A stretch of 64,000 nucleotides of DNA from Streptomyces sp. SLBN-31. Its GTDB lineage: Bacteria; Actinomycetota; Actinomycetes; Streptomycetales; Streptomycetaceae. The position numbers and the translations under genes are program-made. Where the stretch lies: assembly GCF_006715395.1 (NCBI RefSeq), contig NZ_VFNC01000003.1, positions 248,001 to 312,000 of the forward strand, in the 5' to 3' direction. Within the stretch, counting starts at the first letter, position 1. Each line of letters begins with the position of its first letter. Below, piece by piece: positions 55,661-62,873 of this stretch. The notes under the pieces were generated by a model. That model was not told the DNA's origin and ran no database searches. It saw only the letters and a list, made by a program, of their open reading frames with translations.

Positions 55661-56527
55661 ATGTCCTTGTCCAGCCCAGCCGCCGCGCCCGTCCCCGCCC
55701 ACGGGCGCCTGCTCGCCCTGCTCGCCGTCCTCGCGACGGCCCTGGTCCCCGCCCTCCTCCTCGCCCCGCACGCCCTGGCGGCGAACGGCTCGCAGGGCGG
55801 TTACGCGAACCAGCGCAACCTCGTCGACGCCGTCGGCGACGGCTTCGTCGAGTACTGGCACTCCGGCGACCGCCGTCTCTCCCCGGACATGCAGCAGCTC
55901 GTCGACTACTGGTTCCGCTTCCACGTGGCCAAGGCCGCGATCGCCACGCTCCTGCTGCTCGTGCTCACCGCGCTCGGCATCCTGCTGTGGCAGGCCTACG
56001 CCCGAGCCGGCGGCCCCGGTACGGCGAGGAGGGCGGCGCTCGCTTCGGCGGGCACGTGCGTCGCGGCCCTCGCCCTGCTCTCCCTGCTCGTCGTGATGGC
56101 CAACGTCCAGGGCGCGGCGGCCCCCTTCACCTCGCTGCTGTCGATGCTGCCCGTCGGCACACCGGGCCACGGCGCCCTCGCCGACACCCTCGACCAGGTC
56201 CGACAGAGCCTGACGGACGCCTCGCACCCGGGCGGCACCTCGACCCCGCCCGCCCTCGCGACGATGATCAGCGACAACTCCCGCTACCACGCGACCCTCG
56301 CGGTGATCGCCGGCGTCGTCGCGGCCCTCCTCGTGGGCGTGAGTGTGTCCCTGTGGCGGCGGTTCGCGAGGACGGCAAGGTGGCAGCGGCGGACGCGGCG
56401 CGTTCTGGGGTCGTTCGGCGCGCTCTCCGCGGTGTCCTCGCCGGTCCTGGCCGTCCTCGCCGTGGCCAACACGGCCACCGCCACGGACTCCGCGCGGGGT
56501 CTGCTGATCTTCTTCAACGGCGGCTGA
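55661..56527 (+). CDS. multi-pass membrane protein of unknown function
   Basis: A 288-residue protein with about five hydrophobic segments, including LLALLAVLATALVPALLLAP, AAIATLLLLVLTALGILLWQ, TCVAALALLSLLVVMANVQG and ATLAVIAGVVAALLVGVSVS. It may have a cleavable signal-like first helix (HALAANG). The loop between helices 1 and 2 has a conserved look (GFVEYWHSGDRRLSPDMQQL). It was not recognised as a known transporter or enzyme. Its last 14 bp overlap the convergent gene at 56514. Confidence 0.7.
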   Translation: MSLSSPAAAPVPAHGRLLALLAVLATALVPALLLAPHALAANGSQGGYANQRNLVDAVGDGFVEYWHSGDRRLSPDMQQLVDYWFRFHVAKAAIATLLLLVLTALGILLWQAYARAGGPGTARRAALASAGTCVAALALLSLLVVMANVQGAAAPFTSLLSMLPVGTPGHGALADTLDQVRQSLTDASHPGGTSTPPALATMISDNSRYHATLAVIAGVVAALLVGVSVSLWRRFARTARWQRRTRRVLGSFGALSAVSSPVLAVLAVANTATATDSARGLLIFFNGG

Positions 56528-56936
56528 CGATCGGGTGCGCCGACACGATCCGTGACAGCAACTCCCCATCGACGAAGGGCCTTTCCCTCGACGGCACCGA
56601 CCGCCAGCCGAGCGGCCAGGTGACACCGGTCAGCGCCGGGACACCTACGTAGGCGAGGCAGCCGTGCCCCCGCGTCAACGCCCGCGCGCCGGGCGGCCAG
56701 CGGTGCGCCGACGCGGTTTGCGGGGGCAACAGGAAGTACATGTTCCGGTCGCCGGCGAACTCCTGGACGACCGGCCCCGCGTCGAAGTCGGTGGCCGACA
56801 TCAACTCCGACGCGATGCGTTCCGCCTCAGCTCCCTTGACGCGTACGGCGTCGAAGTGGATGCCGGCGTGACGGAGCGCGTGACCGGAGGCGGGGATCCA
56901 GGTGGGGATCCAGGGGGCGGAGATTCTCTCGTTCAT
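56514..56936 (-). CDS. conserved hypothetical protein near an XRE/DUF397 pair
   Basis: A 140-residue cytoplasmic protein of unknown function. GHALRHAGIHFDAVRVKGAE and AGDRNMYFLLPPQTASAHRW with CLAYVGVPALTGVTWPLGWR resemble small proteins found beside XRE regulators in Streptomyces and distantly related to prim-pol domains. No catalytic motif is certain. It is divergent from the XRE gene across about 80 bp and overlaps the membrane-protein gene at its 3' end. Confidence 0.65.
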   Translation of the reverse strand: MNERISAPWIPTWIPASGHALRHAGIHFDAVRVKGAEAERIASELMSATDFDAGPVVQEFAGDRNMYFLLPPQTASAHRWPPGARALTRGHGCLAYVGVPALTGVTWPLGWRSVPSRERPFVDGELLSRIVSAHPIVSRR

Positions 56937-57019
56937 GACGCAAATGGTTCCGCCCGCTCACATACTGTGACCAGTGCTGCGGAACGTCCGTGCAGCGCTG
57001 TGCACTTGGGGAGGTTGTT

Positions 57020-57827
57020 GTGCACTTCGGTGATCGTGGGTCCAGGGCCTTCGGTGTACTGCTTCGGTTCCATCGGGAGCGGGCCGACATGACCCAGGAA
57101 GCATTGGCCCGGCACGTCGGCTACTCCAAGTCCCAGGTGGCGATGGTGGAGAGAGGCGAGCGTTCACCGAAGGGCCGGTTCGTCGAGGTGGCCGATCAGG
57201 TGCTCGGTGCACAAGGTGCACTCGCGATGCTCTCGGAGGAGGAGTTCGGAAGCAGCGGGCTGCAGCCGTGGACCGAGGTACCTGGAGGAAGAGAAGAAGG
57301 CGGCAGCCCTGCACGTGTACCAGACGCACCTGATTCCGGGGTCGCTTCAGACCGAGACCTACGCGCGGGCCGTCTTCATGTCCAACTGCTGCCCGACGCT
57401 GGACGACAAGGAGGTCGAGCGGCAGGTGGCGATTCGAGTAGCTCGCGGGCAACTGTTCGCCCGCACACCGACGCCAAGCGTCAGTTACGTACTTGAAGAG
57501 AGCACGTTGACAAGGCCGTTGGGCGGTCGCAACACGCTCAAGGAACAGCTGCACCACATCCTCGCCATCGCCCGACTTCGGCACGTCAAGGTTCAGGTCA
57601 TGCCTCACGACCGGGAGACACATGCCGGCCTCAACGGCAACATGATCCTTCTGGAGACCGCTGAGCGGCGCCAACTCGCCTACGTCGAAGGCCATCGAGG
57701 CGGCTACTTCGTCAGCGAGCAGCCCGACCTGGCAGATCTGTTCGGCAAATATGGCACCCTTCGAGCGCAGGCCCTCAGCCTCGAGGCGTCCGCGATGCTG
57801 ATCGAAGAGGTGGCAGGGAAGCTATGA
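57020..57827 (+). pseudogene. XRE-family regulator (HTH plus DUF5753) broken by a two-base frameshift
   Basis: A GGGGAGG site precedes GTG 57020. The N-terminal HTH (FGVLLRFHRERADMTQEALA, YSKSQVAMVERGERSPKGRF) is intact up to SSGLQPWTE. At 57275-57280 the frame changes: two bases appear to be missing where the family reads TEEYLEEEK, and the other frame continues YLEEEKKAAALHVYQTHLIP through the DUF5753 domain to 57827. The break could be a genuine mutation or a sequencing error. The following DUF397 gene is coupled by ATGA, so ribosomes must reach it from the second frame. Confidence 0.8.
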
Positions 57828-58012
57828 GCAGGAACCTCGTGTGGTTCAAGAGCAGCTACAGCGGCAGCGAGGGCGAATGCCTGGAAATAGCCCTCACCCC
57901 CACCACCATCCACATCCGCGACTCCAAGTCCCCCGAGTCCCGCCCCCTCCAGGTCGCCCGGCTCACCTGGACGGAATTCCTTGGATCGCTGCCACCCGCT
58001 ACACGGGGATGA
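57824..58012 (+). CDS. DUF397 small protein
   Basis: A 62-residue protein with the DUF397 pattern LVWFKSSYSGSEGECLEIAL, IHIRDSKSPESRPL and LTWTEFL. These small proteins accompany XRE regulators in hundreds of streptomycete pairs, some compared with toxin-antitoxin modules. It overlaps the preceding regulator by ATGA. It appears intact although its partner is frameshifted. Confidence 0.92.
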   Translation: MSRNLVWFKSSYSGSEGECLEIALTPTTIHIRDSKSPESRPLQVARLTWTEFLGSLPPATRG

Positions 58013-58364
58013 TCTCCGGCCACCACGGCGGAACGTTCCCCGGGCAGACCGGTGCCGGATACGAGTCGAGGACGCCGATCCACGAGATCAGCCCCCAGAC
58101 GAGCCCCACGCTCACACAGACGGCGACGGCACAGGCGCCCGCGCGACGGCCCGCGCCGAAGAGCCGCAGGACGGCGCTCCACAGCGCGGCGAAGACGCCC
58201 CACAGCACGGGAAACAACAGGAGCAGGATCATCCCGTTCGCGGAGTCGTTGCCGACGTCGCAGGCACGCCAGGTGGCGGCGACGGCGTACACCGTCACCC
58301 CCGCGGCGACTCCCCCGGCCCCCAGCGGCAGCAGGAACCCGGGACCGTGGACAGCAGCTCTCAA
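57999..58364 (-). CDS. small membrane protein of unknown function
   Basis: A 121-residue protein in the minus frame, starting at TTG 58364 after a GAGGGGG site. Three hydrophobic segments are visible (GAGGVAAGVTVYAVAATW, MILLLLFPVLWGVFAALWSA, GACAVAVCVSVGLVWGLISW). The C-terminus, YPAPVCPGNVPPWWPEIIPV, is Pro/Trp-rich. No family was recognised. It overlaps the DUF397 3' end by 14 bp on the opposite strand. Confidence 0.6.
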   Translation of the reverse strand: MRAAVHGPGFLLPLGAGGVAAGVTVYAVAATWRACDVGNDSANGMILLLLFPVLWGVFAALWSAVLRLFGAGRRAGACAVAVCVSVGLVWGLISWIGVLDSYPAPVCPGNVPPWWPEIIPV

Positions 58365-58433
58365 GACATCCCCCTCATGGTGAACCGGAACCTCCTTGCC
58401 TAGAGTGCACTCCACGCCGTTGGCTAGGTGGTC

Positions 58434-59426
58434 ATGAAGTACACGCAGCTCGGACGCACGGGACTCAAGGTAAGCCGACTCGTCCTCGGCACCATGAACT
58501 TCGGACCGCAGACGAACGAGGCCGACAGCCACGCGATCATGGACGCGGCGCTGGACGCCGGCATCAACTTCTTCGACACCGCGAACGTGTACGGCTGGGG
58601 CGAGAACAAGGGCCGCACCGAGGAGATCATCGGCAACTGGTTCGCCAAGGGCGGCGACCGGCGTGACAAGGTCGTCCTCGCCACCAAGGTGTACGGCAAC
58701 ATGGCCGCCGACGGCGACGCCTGGCCCAACCACGACAAGCTGTCCGCCGTGAACATCCGGCGGGCCGTGGACGCCAGCCTCAAGCGGCTCCAGACCGACC
58801 ACATCGACGTCTACCAGTTCCACCACGTCGACCGCGCCACCCCCTTCGAGGAGATCTGGCAGGCGATCGACACCCTGATCACGCAGGGCAAGATCCTCTA
58901 CGTCGGGTCGTCGAACTTCCCCGGGTACAAGATCGCCCAGGCCAACGAGATCGCCGCCCGCCGCGGCGGCACCATCGGCCTCGTCAGCGAGCAGTGCCTC
59001 TACAACCTCGCCGAGCGCCGCGCCGAGATGGAGGTCATCCCGGCCGCGCAGGAGTACGGCCTGGGGGTCATCCCCTGGTCGCCGCTGCACGGCGGGCTGC
59101 TCGGCGGTGTGATCAAGAAGGAGGTCGAGGGCGGGCGCCGGGCGAGCGGCCGGGCCGCCGACTCCCTCACCAACACCACCATCCGCGCGCAGATCCAGGC
59201 CTACGAGGACCTGCTCGACAAGCACGGCGTCGAGCCGGGCGAGACGGCTCTCGCGTGGCTGCTCACCCGCCCGGGCGTGACCGGCCCGATCGTCGGCCCG
59301 CGCACGGCCGAGCAGCTCCAGTCCGCGGTCCGCGCGACCGAGGTGGAGCTGAGCGAGGAACTGCTGACCGGCCTCGACGAGATCTTCCCGGGCCCCGGCC
59401 CGTCTCCGGAGGCCTTCGCCTGGTAG
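58434..59426 (+). CDS. aldo/keto reductase
   Basis: A 330-residue NADPH-dependent oxidoreductase with the (alpha/beta)8 barrel. The catalytic tetrad is visible: Asp and Tyr in FFDTANVYGWGENKGRTEEI, Lys in KVVLATKVYG and His in IDVYQFHHVDRATPFEEIW. GLVSEQCLYNLAERRAEMEV and IVGPRTAEQLQSAV belong to the cofactor site. The closest resemblance is to the YghZ/potassium-channel-beta-like group. ATG 58434 is chosen over the upstream GTG because it gives the usual MKYTQLGRTGLKVS start. It appears monocistronic. Confidence 0.93.
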   Translation: MKYTQLGRTGLKVSRLVLGTMNFGPQTNEADSHAIMDAALDAGINFFDTANVYGWGENKGRTEEIIGNWFAKGGDRRDKVVLATKVYGNMAADGDAWPNHDKLSAVNIRRAVDASLKRLQTDHIDVYQFHHVDRATPFEEIWQAIDTLITQGKILYVGSSNFPGYKIAQANEIAARRGGTIGLVSEQCLYNLAERRAEMEVIPAAQEYGLGVIPWSPLHGGLLGGVIKKEVEGGRRASGRAADSLTNTTIRAQIQAYEDLLDKHGVEPGETALAWLLTRPGVTGPIVGPRTAEQLQSAVRATEVELSEELLTGLDEIFPGPGPSPEAFAW

Positions 59427-59455
59427 ACGTCACAGGTGTGCGGCGGCGGTCGGGG

Positions 59456-59545
59456 TCACTTGCCGAGCGCCGCCGTCAGCGCCACCACGACGAACAACAG
59501 CACGAGCACACCGGCCATGATCCGGTTCCGGGTCTTCGGGTCCAC
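59456..59545 (-). CDS. 29-residue single-pass membrane protein
   Basis: A tiny gene starting at GTG 59545 (MDPKTRNRIMAG) and ending at TGA 59456. It encodes one hydrophobic helix (VLVLLFVVVALTAALGK) preceded by a basic stretch. It lies 9 bp downstream of the RNA 2',3'-cyclic phosphodiesterase gene and was probably overlooked for its size. The near-perfect GC3 and sensible topology support it being real. Its function is unknown. Confidence 0.65.
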   Translation of the reverse strand: MDPKTRNRIMAGVLVLLFVVVALTAALGK

Positions 59546-59554
59546 GCCCCGAGC

Positions 59555-60127
59555 CTAACCGGCCCCGCCGAGCGGCCGACGGGCGACCGCCTCGTACCGG
59601 GGCTGCTCGCCCGGCACCCCGGACCTCGGCAGATCGCTGCGCACCAGCACCAGCTCCGCCACCGTCCAGGTGCGGCTGCGGAAGTCCCCCAGGGCCGTCA
59701 GGTACGGGCGTACGTCCACCGCGTCGCGGCTTCGCGCCACCGTCAGGTGCGCCTTGTAGCGCCGGTGCTCCCCCATGTCGACGCCGACCTTGCGGCCCGC
59801 CGCCTCCGCCCGGTCGGCCAGCAGCCGCAGCGCGGCCGTCTCCCCCTCGGCGCCCACCCACAGCGCCCGCCCGTGCCCGAACTGCCCGCCGCCGCGCAGG
59901 GCGAGCGGGAACGCCCCGGACCGCCGTGCCGCCCGCGCCAGGCGTTCCGACAGCTCGGGTACGACGTCGTCGGCGACCTCCCCGTAGAAGGCGAGGGTGA
60001 AGTGCCAGCCGGGGCGGCCGGTCCAGCGCAGGCCGTCCGCACCGGGGAGTCTCCTCAACTCGGCCAGTTCTGCGGCGAGTTCCTCCGCCACATTCTCCGG
60101 GGGCAGCACCGCGGCGAAGAGTCTCAT
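59555..60127 (-). CDS. thpR: RNA 2',3'-cyclic phosphodiesterase (2'-5' RNA ligase family)
   Basis: A 190-residue 2H phosphoesterase-fold protein. The two HxTx motifs are HFTLAFYGE (about residue 45) and AHLTVARSRD (about 128). It should open RNA 2',3'-cyclic phosphates or join 2'-5' ends. The ATG giving MRLFAAVLPP is preferred; a GTG two codons upstream is also possible. A 29-residue membrane protein follows 9 bp downstream in the same direction. It is divergent from the broken GNAT gene. Confidence 0.9.
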   Translation of the reverse strand: MRLFAAVLPPENVAEELAAELAELRRLPGADGLRWTGRPGWHFTLAFYGEVADDVVPELSERLARAARRSGAFPLALRGGGQFGHGRALWVGAEGETAALRLLADRAEAAGRKVGVDMGEHRRYKAHLTVARSRDAVDVRPYLTALGDFRSRTWTVAELVLVRSDLPRSGVPGEQPRYEAVARRPLGGAG

Positions 60128-60153
60128 GGACACCAGCCTGCCACCATGGGCGC

Positions 60154-60704
60154 ATGGAGATCACCATCAGAGACGCCGGATCCGACGACGTTCCCGTCCT
60201 ACTCGGCATGCTCGACAGCTGCGTTCAGTGGCTGGCCGGGCGGGGGCGGACGGGGCTGGGGGTCCCCCCATGCCTTTAGGGCTATGGGGGAGAGGGACGC
60301 AGCCGCTGTCGCGGAGCCCGAGGACGGTGGAGTCGGTCGTCCGGTACATGGAGGAGGGCGCCGCCTACATCGCCGAGGCCGACGGCGAGCCGGCCGCCAC
60401 CCTCACCCTCACCGACGCGCCCGGCGCCTATCTGTCCCACCTGCCGCCGGTCGGCGAGCCCGAGCGGTACATCCACTGGCCGGCCTCCGACCGCCGCTTC
60501 AAGGGCCACGGTGTGGGAAGCGCGCTCCTCGCGCACGCCGCCGAGGTGACACGGGGCGCGGGCGTCGGCCTGCTGCGGGTCGACTGCTACGCGGGCGGCG
60601 ACGGCAGGCTCGTCCGCTACTACGAGGACAACGGCTTCACCCGCACCGAGACCTACCTCGGTGCGGGCGACTGGCCGGGACAGGTGCTGGAGCGGCGCGT
60701 GTAG
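60154..60704 (+). pseudogene. GNAT acetyltransferase interrupted by a palindromic repeat
   Basis: Translation from ATG 60154 gives MEITIRDAGSDDVPVLLGML and 21 further residues before a TAG at 60277-60279. This stop and a change of frame lie within a short repeat at about 60256-60294. Beyond it, the second frame continues RSPRTVESVVRYMEEGAAYI and RRFKGHGVGSALLAHAAEV, including the acetyl-CoA pyrophosphate loop, to 60704. An ATG inside the repeat (60270) could start a truncated protein lacking the first strand and helix. It probably acetylated small molecules originally. Confidence 0.8.
60256..60294. repeat. short palindromic repeat inserted in a GNAT gene
   Basis: A 39-bp GC-rich block contains CCCCCAT (60265-60271) and ATGGGGG (60284-60290) around TGCCTTTAGGGCT. 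I recall similar GGTCCCCCC...GGGGGAG blocks from Streptomyces intergenic regions. It replaces the short segment expected between GRGRTG and GTQPLS. Confidence 0.6.
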
Positions 60705-60722
60705 TCCCGGCCGGGGCGCCCG

Positions 60723-62066
60723 TCAGGCGGCGGGCGCCAGCTGCTCCTGTGCCTCCCGCGGCACGAAGCGGACGTGCGGGTGGCCGCGGTTCCAGCCGAC
60801 CGACAGGCGCAGGTTGCCGACGCGGGCCAGGACGAGGCCGATGACGACCGCCGCGCCCGCGGCGATGGCACCGCCCGCCGCGAGGCCCGCCCGGACGCCG
60901 TAGGTGTCGGTGACCCAGCCGGCGATGGGCGCGCCCACCGGCGAGCCGCCCATGAACACCATCATGTAGAGGGACATCACCCGGCCCCGCATGGCCGGGT
61001 CGGTGCTCATCTGGACGCTGGTGTTGGCGGTGACGTTGACCGTCATGCCGAACATGCCGATCGGGACCATGAACAGGGCGAACAGCCACAGCGAGGGGGC
61101 GAGGGCGGCCACGATCTCCAGCGTGCCGAAGGCCGCCGCGGCCACCACCAGCACCCGCATCCGGGCCGTGCCGCGGCGGGCCGCGAGCAGGGCGCCGGCC
61201 AGGGAGCCGACGGCCATGAGGGTGTTGAAGAGGCTGTAGGAGCCCGCGCCCGCGTGGAATACGTCGTCGGCGAAGGCCGAGAGGTAGACGGGGAAGTTGA
61301 AGCCGAAGGTGCTGACGAACCCGATCAGGACGATCGTCCAGATCAGCTCCGGGCGCCCGGCGACGTAGTGCAGGCCCTCCCGCAGCTGGCCCTTGCCGCG
61401 CGGGGCGCGCTCCACGGCGTGCAGCTCGCGCGACCTCATCATCACCAGGCCGGTGAGGGTGGCGATGAAGGACAGGCCGTTGAAGAGGAACGCCCAGCCG
61501 GTGCCCACCCCGGTGATCATCACCCCGGCGACGGCGGGGCCGATCAGGCGGGCGGACTGGAAGTTCGCGGAGTTCAGGCTGACCGCGTTCTGCAGCTGGT
61601 CCCGGCCGACCATCTCGGTGACGAAGGACTGCCGGGCGGGGTTGTCGACGACGGTGGCGAGGCCGACGAAGAAGGCGGCCAGGTAGACGTGCCAGACCTG
61701 GACGTGGCCGGACAGGGTGAGCACGGCGAGCGCGATCCCGCTGAGGCCCATCGCGGACTGCGTGAACAGCAGGGTGCGGCGCTTGGGCAGCCGGTCGACG
61801 AGGACACCGCCGTAGAGGCCGAAGAGCAGCATCGGCAGGAACTGCAGGCCCGTCGTGACGCCGACGGCGGTCGCGGAGCCGGTGAGGCTGAGGACCAGCC
61901 AGTCCTGGGCGATGCGCTGCATCCAGGTGCCGATGTTGGAGACGACCTGGCCGAGGAAGAACAGCCGGTAGTTCCTGACCCTCAGGGAGCTGAACATCGA
62001 GGACTTGCGGGAGGGGGTAGGGGCGGTCGGTGCGGGGGCGGAAGCTGCTCCGGATCCCGAACTCAA
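60723..62066 (-). CDS. MFS transporter (drug-efflux type)
   Basis: A 447-residue transporter with twelve membrane segments. LRVRNYRLFFLGQVVSNIGT and MQRIAQDWLVLSLTGSATAV are typical of the MFS_3 (enterobactin exporter-like) group, and GLYGGVLVDRLPKRRTLLFT carries the loop 2-3 signature. The TTG start at 62066 follows GGAGG at suitable spacing; the protein reads MSSGSGAASAPAPT. It lies 28 bp after the MarR gene on the same strand, so MarR probably represses the pair and a toxic compound induces it. Confidence 0.92.
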   Translation of the reverse strand: MSSGSGAASAPAPTAPTPSRKSSMFSSLRVRNYRLFFLGQVVSNIGTWMQRIAQDWLVLSLTGSATAVGVTTGLQFLPMLLFGLYGGVLVDRLPKRRTLLFTQSAMGLSGIALAVLTLSGHVQVWHVYLAAFFVGLATVVDNPARQSFVTEMVGRDQLQNAVSLNSANFQSARLIGPAVAGVMITGVGTGWAFLFNGLSFIATLTGLVMMRSRELHAVERAPRGKGQLREGLHYVAGRPELIWTIVLIGFVSTFGFNFPVYLSAFADDVFHAGAGSYSLFNTLMAVGSLAGALLAARRGTARMRVLVVAAAAFGTLEIVAALAPSLWLFALFMVPIGMFGMTVNVTANTSVQMSTDPAMRGRVMSLYMMVFMGGSPVGAPIAGWVTDTYGVRAGLAAGGAIAAGAAVVIGLVLARVGNLRLSVGWNRGHPHVRFVPREAQEQLAPAA

Positions 62067-62094
62067 AAGGGTTCGCCTCCTTGCGTAGGTCTGC

Positions 62095-62532
62095 TTACAG
62101 GTGTGCGAGCTTCTCCAGCACGGGGGCGGCGGCGCGCAGTGCGGCCCACTCGTCCTCGTCCAGGCCCTCGACCAAATCGGCCAGGAACGCGTTTCGCTTG
62201 GCGCGGCTCTCCGCGAGCATGGCCTCGGCCTGTTCGGTCTTGGTGACGACCTTCTGGCGCCGGTCCTCGGGGTGCGGCTCCAGCCGGACCAGTCCCTTGG
62301 CCTCCAGCAGCGCGACGATGCGGGTCATCGACGGCGGCTGGACGTGCTCCTTGCGGGCGAGCTCGCCCGGGGTGGCCTGTCCGCAGAGGGAGAGGGTGCC
62401 CAGCACCGACATCTCGGTGGGGCTGAGCGACTCGTCGACCCGCTGGTGCTTCAGTCGACGGGACAGTCGCATGACGCCTGAGCGAAGCGAGTTCACGGCG
62501 GCTACGTCGTCGCCATGGGTGAGGTCCGGCAT
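62095..62532 (-). CDS. MarR-family transcriptional regulator
   Basis: A 145-residue winged-helix repressor. VNSLRSGVMRLSRRLKHQRV is the dimer helix, TEMSVLGTLSLCGQATPGEL and VQPPSMTRIVALLEAKGLVR form the HTH, and LEPHPEDRRQKVVTKTEQ is the wing with its conserved DxR. ATG 62532 (MPDLTHGD) is chosen because a -10-like TACGCT lies just upstream, implying a leaderless mRNA; ATG 62550 is the alternative. The downstream MFS gene is probably its target, together with its own promoter. Confidence 0.9.
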   Translation of the reverse strand: MPDLTHGDDVAAVNSLRSGVMRLSRRLKHQRVDESLSPTEMSVLGTLSLCGQATPGELARKEHVQPPSMTRIVALLEAKGLVRLEPHPEDRRQKVVTKTEQAEAMLAESRAKRNAFLADLVEGLDEDEWAALRAAAPVLEKLAHL

Positions 62533-62536
62533 GTCC

Positions 62537-62562
62537 TTAGCGTAACTCATTACTCTCGCTAA
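62537..62562. promoter_or_regulatory. MarR-type operator overlapping the marR promoter
   Basis: TTAGCG (62537-62542) and CGCTAA (62557-62562) are inverted arms within 26 bp, overlapping a -35-like TTGTTT and a -10-like TACGCT on the minus strand. The layout suggests autorepression. Confidence 0.5.
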
Positions 62563-62683
62563 ACAAGCTGGCGCGCGGGAGGATTCCCGTGAATCCGGCC
62601 ACTCAACCGAACCATCACCCGTACGAGTGAGACGGATGCGGAAAGTGAACGCCACCCCGCACCCGCCCGCGACCCTCGTCCTC

Positions 62684-62866
62684 ATGGGGACCAGCGTGCT
62701 CAGCCTGCGGATGGACGGGGAGCTGCTCGAACGGCTCCGGGACCGTGCGGCCAAAAGAGGAATGAGCGTCCAGGACTACGTGGTCCGGACGCTCATTCGG
62801 GACGACTTCGACGAGCGGTTCCAGACCGCCGTCGAGGAGACGGAGAAATTCTACGGGGTCACGTGA
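62684..62866 (+). CDS. small ribbon-helix-helix-like protein
   Basis: A 60-residue protein from ATG 62684. SVLSLRMDGELLERLRDRAA and KRGMSVQDYVVRTLIRDDFD follow the ribbon-helix-helix (CopG/Arc) pattern, followed by an acidic tail (FQTAVEETEKFYGVT). It is probably a DNA-binding antitoxin-like or regulatory protein, but no toxin gene is adjacent. The start is uncertain; GTG 62627 and ATG 62636 are in frame but add residues that look non-coding. It converges on the permease gene with 7 bp between. Confidence 0.7.
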   Translation: MGTSVLSLRMDGELLERLRDRAAKRGMSVQDYVVRTLIRDDFDERFQTAVEETEKFYGVT

Positions 62867-62873
62867 GCGGTGC

